From contig NC_037670.1 in the NCBI RefSeq assembly GCF_003255815.1, positions 70,955,624 to 71,019,623 on the forward strand: 64,000 nucleotides of DNA. Direction: 5' to 3'. This stretch comes from Theropithecus gelada. Lineage: Eukaryota > Chordata > Mammalia > Primates > Cercopithecidae. The translations under genes and the position numbers were made by a program. The notes under the pieces were generated by a model. It saw nothing but the letters and a program-made list of their open reading frames with translations, did not search any database and was not told the DNA's origin. Shown in pieces: positions 37,500-48,984 of this stretch; position 1 is the stretch's first letter, and each line of letters starts with the position of its first letter.

Positions 37500-38440
37500 G
37501 GGGCCCACACTCCTCCATCAGCTGCAGTCTTTCTTAGATTCTCAAATCTTTATGTCCAGGATTGTTTTCTCTGTGGAATCTTTCTACCAGAGATGTCCTG
37601 GAGGCATCTCCACTGTGATATGTTCCACACAGAAGGGTAATTGTCACCAAATCTCTTGGCCCTCCAATGCTGTTACTGTCTCAGATCTTTCAAGTTGGAG
37701 ACTTCGGTATCACCTATTACTCCTCTCTCTAAGTCATCACCCACAAATTATTCCATAGTGTCTTTCACATCTAGCCCCTTACCATTCATCCTCCTGGCTA
37801 CTGCTCTTGTTCAAGGTCACAGCTCTCTTGGATGATTATAGCAACTCCTAGATGGGTTCATTGCCCAGTCTTTGCTTAGTGCCTCTGTGATGCTGCTAGA
37901 GTTACCTTTTATAAGCACAAATCTGATCATTGCCCTGCTTAAAACCTGCTCTTGGTTGCGTGGGATCTGGTTGCCTTAGGGCACTCAACACCCCTTATAA
38001 TTTTTCCCCAGGCTGCCTCTGCAGCGCGCATCCTACAGCCACTCACCAGCATGTGCACGTGTACGCATGCATACACACACATATGCACACGTACACGCAC
38101 ACACATTCCCCAACCCTACACTTGGCATCATTTTCCAACACATTGTGTTTTTTTTCTTAACACTGGGCCTCTCTATCTCTCTTCCCTTCTTCCTCAATTC
38201 ACTTTCTCCTGTGTCAGCCTCCCTTTCTTCCTTCTGAGTTCAGCTCAGTTACCCTGTTTATGAAACCTTCCCTTCTTCACTAGTTTATTAGTGCCTTTCC
38301 CATTGTTTCCCATTCACCTTATTGAGAGTCAGGCACAATGCCTATGTCTCATGTATGCTTTACCCATGGCACACAAATGAATTAATCCCTATAGCTTAAT
38401 ATCTGGGCCTATGCTCTTTCTCTAAACTCTATGCCTTCTA
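37500..38440 (+). repeat. L2 LINE, sense
   Basis: CACAAATCTGATCATTGCCC, CTGCTTAAAACCTGCTC, GGTTGCCTTAGGGCACTCAA and TAATTTTTCCCCAGGC, then TGTCAGCCTCCCTTTCTTCC, TATGAAACCTTCCCTTCTTC and GAGAGTCAGGCACAATGCCT match the 3' part of L2 in order. A CA-rich microsatellite (38040-38105) interrupts it. Confidence 0.75.
38040..38105 (+). repeat. (CA)n-like compound microsatellite
   Basis: Interrupted CA/CG/TA repeat: ACGTGTACGCATGCATACAC, ACACATATGCACACGTACAC, GCACACACATT. Confidence 0.9.
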
Positions 38441-38869
38441 CTAGCAAGCTAAAGAAAATTACAATGTAGGTATAGAACACGTAGTGGATATTCATATTGT
38501 GTGTATGCAGATTTTGCTTTTATATACTTAGATGTACTGTTAATAAGGGGTTGAGGTGTTAAGAGAGGTACTGCACACCAGGGTGACTTGTGAATAAGAG
38601 TTGATTGAAAAATGATAAGAGTTGATACTTCTACAGGTTGAAAAGCATGCCGAAGCAGAGGGGCTTGCTTTCCACCTTGGTTTGGTAGGACAAACCTGGA
38701 AAAGCCCTGGGCAATGGGCCTGCTAGTTTTCTATGATATGGGGAACATGAGGGAAGGAAAAGAATCGTGCATTCTTCTGAGTAGCTTACTTTTAATTGCC
38801 AAGCAAATGCGTCTGTGCATTGAGGGCTAATTTTTAGACAGTATTCGTTTCTGCATTCCTGCAGACAGC

Positions 38870-38985
38870 CTTGGATAAGATCCAATGGACATGTCTTATT
38901 CTGTCTTGCCTTTTCAGTGTTTAGCACAGTAACTGTCATATCATAAATAAGCTTTGAGTGAATAGTGAATGAATGAGTCAGCTCA
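38870..38985 (+). repeat. L2-like 3' end fragment, sense
   Basis: CAGTGTTTAGCACAGTAACT, GTCATATCATAAATAAGCTT and TGAGTGAATAGTGAATGAAT resemble the L2 terminus (TAGCACAGTGCCTGGCACATAGTAAGTGCTCAATAAATG...GAATGAATGA). Confidence 0.6.
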
Positions 38986-39107
38986 GCAGGGACTGTAGGC
39001 AGATTTCCAAATGGATAGTTTTGCCTACTTGCCTGCCTCCTTCCTTTCTTCCAGTAGTTCTTGAGAGGTGCCTGTGCTTCTGTGATCAGCAGTCACCATC
39101 CGTCTAC

Positions 39108-39108
39108 A

Positions 39109-39143
<35 letters not shown>
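39108..39143 (+). repeat. (CA)n dinucleotide repeat
   Basis: About 17 uninterrupted CA units; likely length-polymorphic. Confidence 0.97.
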
Positions 39144-39145
<2 letters not shown>

Positions 39146-39855
39146 AATCTATTTTTAACTGCCAATGGAAAGTTATTCTAGCACTTACCACGTAAGACCC
39201 TACCTTAGCAATGTGACGAGCAGAAGGCCTTCAGGGAGAGCCATGACCGTGGATGTAGTTCGGACTGTGGCTGGTACCAGAAACACTTCTCTGCCTCCCA
39301 TCTTCAAAGGATTCCACTAAAACAAATTGTCAACTTTTCTCTCAATATTAAAAATACTTTCTCCAAATCCACTTGAAATCCAAATGCATTTTATTGTATC
39401 TGTGACTATTTTAACCTATATTTTAGTGATCAAAATTATATCAGAATTTCTAAACTTGAATGCCAGTTCAAGAGCTAATTGTTCTCATGTTCTGAATCAG
39501 ACTTCGGTGATGTGGAGGAAATATGGTTGCTTTCGTAGGGCATTGAGGACAGAGACCGCCCATTCAAAGTTGGATCTCATTTTTCATTTACATTTTTTAT
39601 TGTTCTTAACTTTTGAATTTTCTCAGAATCACGCTGCATGTTCAGATCCTTTACTAGAGTAATACCTATATGCGTGGGCTTCATGTGGATTGCTGAAATC
39701 ATACAAATTAGGAAGTAAAGGCTAACATTTTATGTACTTCTAGATAATGGTACTCCTAGTAGCTTGATTTTTCCAACAGGAAAGTTTGTGTCTACCTTTG
39801 TAATCAGGGAGACTAAAAATTAAATCTTCTCTGTTCTTCTTAGGGATAGTCATCT

Positions 39856-39886
39856 TTGTGTGTGTCTGTGTGTGTGTGTGTGTGTA
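39856..39886 (+). repeat. (GT)n dinucleotide repeat
   Basis: TGTGTGTGTCTGTGTGTGTG-type run with one TC interruption. Confidence 0.95.
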
Positions 39887-39959
39887 AGCAAGCATTAAGC
39901 GCCCTAAAATTACCTATTCGTCCTACCTTTCAAAGTTTTAATAGCAAAATAAGCATTAT

Positions 39960-40212
39960 GTTTTCTTTTTATTTGGAGACAGGGTCTTGCTCTGTCACCC
40001 AGGCTGGAGTGCAGTGGCACAATCTCAGCTCACTACAACTTCTCAGGTAGCTGGGACTACAGGCATGTGCTAATTTTTATTTTTATTTTTTGGTAGAAAT
40101 GAGGTCATACTATATTGCGCGGGCTGGTGTTGAACTCCTGGGCTCAAGCAAACCTCCCGCCTCAGCCTCTCAAAGTATTGGGATTACAGGTGTGAGCCAC
40201 TCCACCCAGCCC
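39960..40212 (-). mobile_element. Alu, antisense, internally deleted, with perfect 14-bp target duplication
   Basis: TTTGGAGACAGGGTCTTGCT, CACCCAGGCTGGAGTGCAGT, then an abrupt step from CTCACTACAACTT to CTCAGGTAGCTGGGACTACA, so about 45 bp of the usual arm are missing. It ends GTGAGCCACTCCACCCAGCC. Flanks AAAATAAGCATTAT at 39946-39959 and 40213-40226 are identical 14-mers. Confidence 0.95.
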
Positions 40213-41487
40213 AAAATAAGCATTATTTTGACAACAGGTTGAATAGTAAAATTGCTGTTAGTATAGAGAGAAACTATCCATTAACTCTCTTTTCTGAATC
40301 TGGCAGAAAACCATGCCCATAGGTGAGGGAATTTTCATGCTCTGGGATACAGTCTGGCTTCTGAAATCCTTAACTTGGAGATAAATGCAATTGCAATGGA
40401 TGGTAATGCTTTCTCCATATGCTAGACTTGTAGGAATGATCCATGCATATGAGTGACGAATTCATTTGATCCTTCGGAGAGGTTGCATTTATAGCCCCTT
40501 TCTTAGCTCCTCTGGCCTTTCTATTTTCCTCATCTAGGAGCCAGTTGTGGAACAGGAAATTGGGATTTAACTGCACCTCCTTTGGGGCTAGAGCTCAAAT
40601 CAGAAACCTTGGCTCTTACCATGTTTGCTGGATTTGTTCACTGCAGAGATGAAATAGAAGGTGCCTCTTTGGAGAATGGTTTTCCAAATAATTTCGTTCC
40701 ATGATTACACAGTTAAAATAATTTTGCCTATCTGTGTTTAATAGTCTTTTTTAAAAATTATCTCTAGAATAGATACTACTGAATCCTTACTTGCTTAACT
40801 CTTTGTATCTTTCTTTTTGGTAATTAAGCCCCTAATCAATTTGCTTAAAAGAAATTTACTGGTTTTGTTGTCATTTGGCTGAAACAAAGTTGATATTTAA
40901 AAGGATATGGTAAAACATTAAATCTGCCCAGTAACTTGTAGAAACGACGTGCACAGGGTCTTAGAATGGCTTGCAGACGTCACTTTACATCTCCACGTAA
41001 AATCGCAATGGGACTTAAATACAGGTCACTCCAGGAAAGAAACTCTGAGAAGCTCTTTAACAAAATGCACCTTATTAGATGGTAAGAGAAGCCTCTTAAG
41101 CGAGAACAGTTACATTTTCGTTTTAGTAAAATAACTTAGAATTCAGAAAACAAAATTTTAAGAGAAGGAGAACTTTTATGGTTTCTAGAAGGAATTAGGG
41201 GCCTGTCTTAGTCTGTTCTGTTGCAAAAACAAAATATCTTAACGCTGGGTAATTTATAACTAATAGAACTTGATTTCTCACTTTCTGGAAGCTGGGAAAT
41301 CTAAGGTCAAGACATCAGCAGATTCAGTGTCTGGTGAGGGCTCATTCTGTGCCTAGTAGCTGGAGCCTCTGGCTGTGTCCTCACACAGAAAGAGAGAGGG
41401 CTCCCTCCAGCCCCTTTGTAAGGTCACTAATCCCATTCATGAGGGCTCCGCCCTCCTGACTCAATCACCTCCTTAAGGCCCCACCTC

Positions 41488-42135
41488 CTGTTTTTTTGTT
41501 TTTTTTTTTTTTTTTTTTNNNNNNNNNNNNNNNNNNNNNNNNNNNNNNNNNNNNNNNNNNNNNNNNNNNNNNNNNNNNNNNNNNNNNNNNNNNNNNNNNN
41601 NNNNNNNNNNNNNNNNNNNNNNNNNNNNNNNNNNNNNNNNNNNNNNNNNNNNNNNNNNNNNNNNNNNNNNNNNNNNNNNNNNNNNNNNNNNNNNNNNNNN
41701 NNNNNNNNNNNNNNNNNNNNNNNNNNNNNNNNNNNNNNNNNNNNNNNNNNNNNNNNNNNNNNNNNNNNNNNNNNNNNNNNNNNNNNNNNNNNNNNNNNNN
41801 NNNNNNNNNNNNNNNNNNNNNNNNNNNNNNNNNNNNNNNNNNTCTTTTTTTGAGATGGAGTTTCACCCTTGTTGCCCAGGCTGGAGTGCAATGGTGTGAT
41901 CTCGGCTCACTGCAACCTCCACCTCCCGGGTTCAAGTGATTCTCCTGCCTCAGCCTCCCGAGTAACTGGGATTACAGGCACCTGCCACAATGCCTGGCTA
42001 ATTTTTTGTATTTTTAGTAGAAACAGGATTTCACCATGTTGGCCAGGCTGGTCTCAAACTCCTGACTTCAGGTGATCCATCTGCCTCGGGCTCCTAAAGT
42101 GCTGGGATTACAGGCATGAGCCACCGTGCCTGGCC
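41488..42135 (-). mobile_element. Alu, antisense, inside the LTR, poly-A tail containing an assembly gap
   Basis: A complete antisense Alu body (41843-42135: TTGAGATGGAGTTTCACCCT to CACCGTGCCTGGCC) is preceded by 324 N and a T-run (41491-41518). Identical 13-mers AAGGCCCCACCTC at 41475-41487 and 42136-42148 form its target-site duplication. The unknown bases therefore lie in the Alu's poly-A tail, or in something inserted into it. Confidence 0.93.
41519..41842. other. Assembly gap (324 N)
   Basis: Unresolved bases within the homopolymer tail of the Alu at 41488-42135. Open frames spanning it are meaningless. Confidence 1.
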
Positions 42136-42847
42136 AAGGCCCCACCTCTTAATACACCTACACTAGTGATTAAGTTTCAACGTATGGATTTCAGAGGGGG
42201 ACACATTCAGACCATAGCAGGGCCCTTAAGGCACTTTCAAGAATGAGGATGCTTCATTTTGACCTAAATAATATAAATAACATCAATCAATATTATGAAT
42301 ATTTACTTCTTAGAAACTCTTCTCAAAAACTCACATTTCCTTCAGTTTTTAGGTCACCTAAATAGTAAGTCAGTCCTGTGATTCTATTTATATGAATTTG
42401 AGCCTGCGACACGTGCATTCCTTAGGGTAGGGTGGAGAGTCAGCTAGATAAATTGTATCACAAATTTTACATTTATATCTAATTATTATATAATCCAAGG
42501 TAACAGCAAACCTGAAAATATAGAGATTCTGAATTAACAGTGGGTCCATTTTTCATGCATCTTTAGTAAATTTTAGAGTATATCATGGATTAGAAACTAT
42601 CTGCTTTTTCAAATCGTGCACTGTTTTGCATACTTGAACTGATGTTAGTGTATGATGTTTTTTGGTTTTGTTGTTAACAACTCTGCACAAAGTTCAGGTT
42701 TCTCCATCTTTCCACTCATCTGTACAACTTGGACGATGAGGAGAGGGGAATACAGAGAAGTTGTCATTTATGTGAGGTTCCCAGGTTGTTAACTGAGGCC
42801 AGTATGAAACCCACCGGGAAATAGTGTATCATAAAAATATGTTCCAC

Positions 42848-43143
42848 AGCTGGGTGCAGTGGCTCATGCCTGTAATCCCAGTACTTTGAGGCTGAGGCAG
42901 GTGGATCACAAGGTCAGGAGCTGGAGACCAGCCTGGCCAATATGGTGAAACCCTGTCTCTACTAAAAATGCAAAAATTAGCTGGGCGTGGTGGCGCATGC
43001 CTGTAGTCCCAGTTGCTCTGGAGGCTGAGGCAGGAGAATTGCTTGAACCCGGGAGGTGGAGGTTGCAGTGAGCCGAGATCGTGCCACTGCACTCCAGCCT
43101 GGGCAACAGAGCAAGACTCTGTCTCACTCTGTCTCAAAAAAAT
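42848..43143 (+). mobile_element. Alu, sense (AluS-like), perfect 14-bp target duplication
   Basis: Starts AGCTGGGTGCAGTGGCTCAT, has the TACTAAAAATGCAAAAATTA middle and ends CAAGACTCTGTCTCACTCTG plus a duplicated TCTCA and short A-tail. Flanks AAAATATGTTCCAC at 42834-42847 and 43144-43157 are identical. Confidence 0.97.
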
Positions 43144-43171
43144 AAAATATGTTCCACTTTGACTCAGCCCA

Positions 43172-43224
43172 TCTGTGTGTGTGTGTGTGTCTGTGTGTGT
43201 GTCTGTGTGTGTGTCTGTGTATGT
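43172..43224 (+). repeat. (TG)n with phased TC interruptions
   Basis: TG repeat with a TC every 10 bases (TGTGTGTGTC units), so a higher-order period appears on top of the dinucleotide repeat. Confidence 0.93.
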
Positions 43225-43459
43225 TGTAGCAGAAGTTGTGATTAAGACGCAGTCTTGTGCTTCGGTGGAAAAACACTTGCCGGGCCTTACCGCAGTCAGT
43301 CTGAAGGAGAGGTGTAGCTTGGGGGAAGTCAGATTCCATTCTACCTGGCTGTTCCTTCAACCTTCTTCCTATTCTCCCACAATTTGCTGGTACCAGACTT
43401 CATCACCAAGTATACTTTTGTGAGTTTCTCTTTGGAGGTGTGGGGTCGGGGGGCGGGTA

Positions 43460-43810
43460 ATATCTTATTGAGATATAATTTATCTACCATGTAATTCATC
43501 CATTTAAAATACACAGCAATTCGTATGTTTTGATACATTCTCAAAGCTGTGCAACCAATACCACAATGAATTTTAGAACATTTCCCTTACCCTACAAAGA
43601 AACCCCATACCCTTTTGCTGTCATCCCCAATTTATCCATTCACCCACATTTTTTATATATAGATTTACCTATTCTGGATACTCATATAAATGGAATCATG
43701 TAGTATTTATCTCTTTTTTTGACTGCTTTCATTTAGCATGCTGTCAAAGTTCAACCACGTTGTAACATGTATATGTATTTCATTCCTTTTTATAGACTTT
43801 TGTTTTTAAA
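43460..43810 (-). mobile_element. L1M-type LINE-1 3' UTR, antisense
   Basis: TTATTGAGATATAATTTATC, CATGTAATTCATCCATTTAA, GCTGTGCAACCAATACCACA, TTTTAGAACATTTCCCTTAC, TATTCTGGATACTCATATAA, ATGGAATCATGTAGTATTTA and TTTCATTCCTTTTTATAGAC match the antisense L1M 3' end in order, the same region as in 18000-18590. Confidence 0.9.
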
Positions 43811-46449
43811 TGTGAAATGATAGTGTTCTGCTGCAGTGAAATCTAGTCCAGCTTTCCTTGGGGGTTCTGGGGAGGTGATGGGGTCGGGTGGGGACCACAT
43901 CCAAATCCAACATTATAAAGCTCTTTGTTAATATAAAACATTTACCTTGTTAAAGAACTTTGCCTTTCTTACACATAAGATAAAACAATTTTGTTACACA
44001 TTTGTACCTAAAAGCAGGATTCAAATAACAGCCAGGAAGAAGTCCATTTATTTATTCATTTTTAACCAAAAAGCATATTTTTTATCTCATCCTAATTCTT
44101 AATATTCACAAATCAGAAATAAGAAATTGCCTTATTTTTATAAAGAGAATGCTGGTTTGTACCCAAAGTCTTGAGCCCTCTTGGTATTTTCTGGTATAAT
44201 TTTATAGTTATGTCAGAAACTGAAAGATGCCTTGATATTTTTATTAACCAGTTTGAATTGAAACAGGCATTTTGTGAAGTCTCAGGGAGATCCCTCCCAC
44301 AGCAGGCTGTTTCAGGTTTTTATATAATCTGTTAGGAAGGAAGATTGATGGGTGCCACCAAAACAATTTAAATTATTTTATTTATCTAAAATTAAAGTGC
44401 ATATTGAGATATAAGGCCTATTTCAGTCCTGATAGTCTGTGATTCATGTTTTTTTCTGTGTCTGCCTAGTGAATCCTTTAGGAATCCAATTACAAGGTAT
44501 CCCCAATATAATCCACATCATGACAGTTGTGAAACTTTCAAAAATGTTATATTTATCAAGTAATACACAAAACTGGAAGGTATAGACCTTATTTCAGGCA
44601 GAAAGGTTTGAGAGATTCTTGTGGAAAGTTTTCTTTTAGGCAAAGCATTTCAGTCTTTCTCGCAAATCAGTTTTAATGTAAATTATATTTAATAGATTCT
44701 AAATTATTTTCCCATTTTTTTTTTCTTTTCAGAAATATTTCTGGACTACTACCTAAAGAGTAATAGGCTTATAGCATAAAGTCAAGAAACACTGAAAATT
44801 GAGCTTACTTGAAATTGTTTACTTCTTTATATCCCATCTTATGTCAAAGTAGAAGGCTGTCTTAACATCTTTTCCCAGCAAATCCCATAGAAGTTTCAAA
44901 TTATTGAATCCTGTTCAGTGTATTAATTAACTCAAGCCGCATTTATGAGCTAACCTGGTAGAGTAACATAAAAAGATTTTGAAACTATCAAACATTTCCA
45001 GTTTGACGTTCTGAGAAGAGAGTGTTTAAGTTTTATTTTCTGCCTTTTAAAAATACAATCACCACAACAAATGATGGCCTCTTAATGGTTCAAGAGAGAG
45101 AAATGTAGCAAAGGCATGAATTGGAAATACAACTGGGGGTGGAGCAAGTGTGCCCAGCCTTCCACCAGTGACTCACCAGTGAACTCAGTGAACTGCCAGC
45201 CGGAAAGGCTGTTCCGTTTTCTTAGATGTTTATATATGGAACACACTGCTTTCTAAGCCCTTATTCTATTTTCTATGAAGGCCATAACACCACCTGTGTG
45301 TGCACATGGGTATTTGTGTATATGTGAGAGAGATCATATATATTTGAAAACTGTGACCATATATTTTGCTTTTACATGTAGCTTGTGCTGTGATGAACTT
45401 GGCAACGTACTTTGTAGAAACCCTTTTAAATTGGTAAAGCAGTTCTGTGGAATTTGAGAAACATTAGATACTGACAGAAAGACTGGCGTGAAACATACAT
45501 GCACAGGGGAGCTGTCTGGAAATTGGTGAAGGTTGAGCCTGAAGCTTTGCATTTCCCCCCTCCACTGTTTTTAGCGGTGCTTAAAGGTAATATTTTTGTT
45601 ACAACCGTGGAATTCACCTTCTTGATGTTAAGAAACTGGCTGATGTAAAGAGTGGACAGACTTTTGAGGCAGCCAGGTGTATATCTATGGATTAGTGATT
45701 CCCTCGGGCAGGGTTTGAATGGGGATGTGCAGATCTTGCACACACACATTTGAGCCATGTGGTAGCATTCTGAAGAAGTCACTTAGAAGGGAGGACACTT
45801 ATCGATCCAGAGAACTGTGTTTCTGAGTGGGAATTGGTGGAGAGGAGACTGAAGGAAAGCAGAAGTGTACTTCCCAGCCTCATGAGCTGCATGAATGGCG
45901 GCTTTATTTGGAGAGCTGCGAGCCATGGACTGCATGCATGCTTTCATCTGGAGGGTTAGGAGCAGACCGAGGGAAAACTGCCTGCTCTGAGCTAATAGTG
46001 AAATAACAAAGTGAGAAGAAAGGACCCTGATTAGCTCAGTGAAGTCCATTGTGGCATCTATTTTGCTGCTAGTGAAAGAAAAGCTTCACTTTCCCGTTTC
46101 TTCCTGTAGCTCTCCAAGCCTCCTTGGTGGACATCCAGGGCTCGGCTTCCCAAAGAAACTCCCTTAAAAGAAAGAAGCACCTGCTGCCTCCTTGATTGCT
46201 AAACCGGCTTGTGATTTCTCCCACCATTCTGTGGGCTCCCAGAGCCCCAAAGGAGTGGAAGAAACAGTGGAAGAAATACTGTCTTGGCTCATTTTGCTCC
46301 CATTCAATGACAGTTAAAAAAACATCACTTTGTTGGTTTGCTATGGGCTCGTGAGGTGTTCACTTCCTCAGTCACCAGTTCCCTAAGGCTAATGCTTGCA
46401 GCCCCGATTGGAAAACTGAAGACACGGACCCACTGAGAAGCTCAGTGTC

Positions 46450-46800
46450 GGGACTTGGCTTTTCTGGGGAAATTGCCTGGTCCTCATGTCCTGGCCCTGT
46501 TTATTCAGACAGGGAGAGTTCAGAGTGGCCGTACCGGGAGAGTTGGCATGCCACATTGTAATTTACACCATCTATCTCTTTCTGACTCTCGAGCCTCTGG
46601 CAAATTGCATGTCTATGTGTTGGATTAGTTTGGAATTTAATCATGCATTATTTTCCCTCCAATTAAATTATTTATATATTTGATTAACATTTTCACTGCT
46701 GGGAAGTCAAATTTTCAATGAAACCACAAATAAACTGGTGCCCATTGAATTTCAGGCCAGCTTCATACAGGGTCAGTTCATCTACTGAATGTTAAGAATT
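46450..46800. promoter_or_regulatory. Candidate conserved intronic enhancer (intron 10)
   Basis: Repeat-free block with densely packed homeodomain-type cores: TTGTAATTTACACC near 46556, TGGATTAGTTTGGAATTTAA (46621-46640), TCATGCATTATTTTCCC (46640-46656), CCAATTAAATTATTTATATA (46659-46678) and TTTGATTAACATTTTC (46679-46694), then AATAAACTGGTGCCCATTGA. Together with the texture on both sides this is one of the best enhancer candidates in the window. No alignment was available. Confidence 0.42.
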
Positions 46801-47085
46801 CATTGACTATCACTTTTCTTATCTACCTTGGATTTTGGTGAGAAAAGAATGTGTTTTTTTACTTAGTCCTAGGAATATGATACAAACAGTGAAGTTTGGC
46901 CTAATGTATAGCCCTCCCTTCCTTGGGGTACCTTTTATAGTGCAGGATCCTGATTTTCAGTCCTTCCTACTGCCTTTTCTGTTCTCTGGCACTAGAGCAT
47001 ACCTCCTTCTAATTTTGCATTCTCAGGCTTGAGGGCTCACCTGTCAGATATTAGTATGAGAAGGAAACAGAGCTCATCCAGTTTG

Positions 47086-47342
47086 GGGGTTAGCAGTCAG
47101 TGGCCCATAGGCCGAATCCTGCTGCTTGTTTCTGTGCAGTCTATGAGCTAAGAATGGTTTTTATACTCTTTAAAAGTTGAAAAAAAGGTCAAATAATATT
47201 TCATGACACATGAAAGTTTTCCACATCCATAAATGAACAGATAACCCATTCATTTAAATGTTGTCTGTGGCTGCTTACAGCGCTGTAAAGTCTCTAAAAT
47301 ATTTACTATCTAGCTTTTACAGAAAATGTTTGCCAACACCTG
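47086..47342. mobile_element. hAT-Charlie-like MITE, copy 1
   Basis: GGGTTAGCAGTCAGTGGCCC, ATAACCCATTCATTTAAATG, TTGTCTGTGGCTGCTTACAG, TAAAATATTTACTATCTAGC and TTTGCCAACACCTG follow a well-known non-autonomous hAT consensus whose ends are CAGGGGTCGGCAAAC inverted repeats. The exact family name was not assigned. A related copy lies at 63231-63450. Confidence 0.7.
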
Positions 47343-47450
47343 ATCTAATTCATTACTCTAATTTTACAGATGAGAAAAGTAAGGTGCAAATAGGTGAACT
47401 GGTCTGTCAAAGGTACACAACTCATCAGAAATTGGTCTGGAATGCATCCT
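47343..47450 (-). repeat. MIR-like SINE remnant, antisense
   Basis: TTTTACAGATGAGAAAAGTA, AGGTGCAAATAGGTGAACTG and the following GGTACACAACTCATCAG resemble reverse-complement MIR (TTTTACAGATGAGGAAACTGAG...GTCACACAGCTAG). Confidence 0.6.
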
Positions 47451-47528
47451 CCACTGCCCTCCAGCACTCTGCCTACCGTGATATAGGCCCTCAGATGAAC
47501 ACTCGCTGCAGAGGGCAATATATATATA

Positions 47529-47814
47529 TTTTTTTTTTTTTGAGACAAGATCTTGCTCTTCCAGGCTGGAGTGCATGCAGTAGTGTAGTCCTGGCTCACT
47601 ACCACCTTAACCTGGACTCAAGTGACCCTCCTGCCTCAGCCTCCCAAGTGGCTGAGACTACAAGCCCATGCCACCACACCCTGATTTTTTTTTTTTAAAG
47701 ATGGGGTCTCTCTATGTTGCCCAGGCTGGTCTTGGAGCTCTTGGCCTCAAGTGATCCTCCTGACTCAGCCTCCCAAAATATTGGGATTACAGGTGTGAGC
47801 CACCATGCCTGGCC
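47529..47814 (-). mobile_element. Alu, antisense (old, AluJ-like)
   Basis: T-run, then GAGACAAGATCTTGCTCTTC, CAGGCTGGAGTGCATGCAGT, CCTGCCTCAGCCTCCCAAGT, GATGGGGTCTCTCTATGTTG and a terminal GAGCCACCATGCCTGGCC. It is diverged, with an extended poly-T in the middle. Confidence 0.93.
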
Positions 47815-48984
47815 CAATGCAGCTTTTTAAAGGAAAGTAAATATTTAGAACACATGCACATGTGAAATCTGTGAGTTCTTAGAATTTTAATTTTCACTTG
47901 AAATCTAGTGCTAGGAAATATGTTAAGCTTAAAATACATTTGAACTACTTAAATAGGCAGCAAGATGCCTCCCTTTTTCCTTAAAGCAATTGATTACATC
48001 CTCTGTGCAGCATTTAGGTAGTAAAGAAGAGGAAGATTGACTTGGTTCCCCACCCTCCTAGGTGTAGAATTTCATTTAAAGAAAAATAACTGTGGTCTCC
48101 ATGCAAGTCTGAACTTAAGAGCAGTTCCAGAAAATTGCAAAAACATATTAGTTGGGGCTCAGGTCTAAGGGAGTGGAAAGGGAACATTCCCAAGATGCTA
48201 ACCTTACTGAAAATGAGGTTGCTTTAAGGGCCCAGCATAAGTTCCCCTCACCCCTCCCCACATGGGGAAAACACCAGGGTGTTCATGCTTGCTGACTGGC
48301 GTGGGATTTCCCACCACTCAAATTTCCACACATTTTCTCAGTAGCAAAGGTAGAAGAAGCTGGGCGCGGTGTAAATACGAAATGATTGGGATTTTTCCAG
48401 GCACTGCCCTCCTCCGCTGGTTGCCAGTTCTCCCTTCTCTGCTCAGTGCTGGAATCCCTCAAGACCATTGTAGGCAGAGTCTACACCTTCCCAGTCACTT
48501 TGGATTATTAAAGTGTCCAATTTAAACCTCCAACGTCAGGTCCAATCCAGAGCCTTCCCTTCCCTGTCAGCAGCGAGGCACAGGCCTCAAGGGAACTGGC
48601 AGGCTGTTTGCCCTCCCTTTGCCACCTCATCTAAAGGAGCCAGGGCCTGGGAGTGCCTCCAGGAGACGCCTTCCCTTTCTTTCTAGGGTCCAGCTCCTCC
48701 AGTGTGTTGGATGAGACAGGAAAGGAAGAGATGAGAGTCTCTTTGCTGGCCACTGTTGGCACCTCCCTCTTAGCCACCCCTGCTTCCTTGAGTAGCACCA
48801 GGTTTCCCTGATGCCCTCCTCCTCAGGGGCAGACATGCAAGCCTGGCTTTTCCCTGGGGTGTATGTGAGTTTTTACGCAGGGGTATTTCCCACATCCTCA
48901 CTGCTGGAGACATTACTGAGCACACAGCATTTTAGGTGAGCCCTGGCAAGCTAGCCCAAGCTTACCTACCTCACGGATGTCCAC

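Larger units (their letters stand above)
41204..42219 (-). mobile_element. Solitary MaLR/MST-like LTR, antisense, split by an Alu
   Basis: On the minus strand it begins TGCTATGGTCTGAATGTGTC and ends CAGACTAAGACA, the TG...CA ends of an LTR. Flanking GGGCC at 41199-41203 and 42220-42224 is a 5-bp target duplication, the size typical of ERVL/MaLR. Internal motifs include CATGAGGGCTCCGCCCTCCT and CTTAAGGCCCCACCTC. After removing the Alu and gap the LTR is about 0.36 kb. No internal viral genes are present. The subfamily was not assigned. Confidence 0.8.

Noticed and set aside
41427..41939. Frames of about 150 codons across the N gap
   Set aside because: They consist of unknown bases flanked by Alu poly-A/T and are meaningless.
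42829..43137. 102-codon minus-strand frame resembling known 'protein' entries
   Set aside because: It is the antisense translation of the Alu at 42848-43143.
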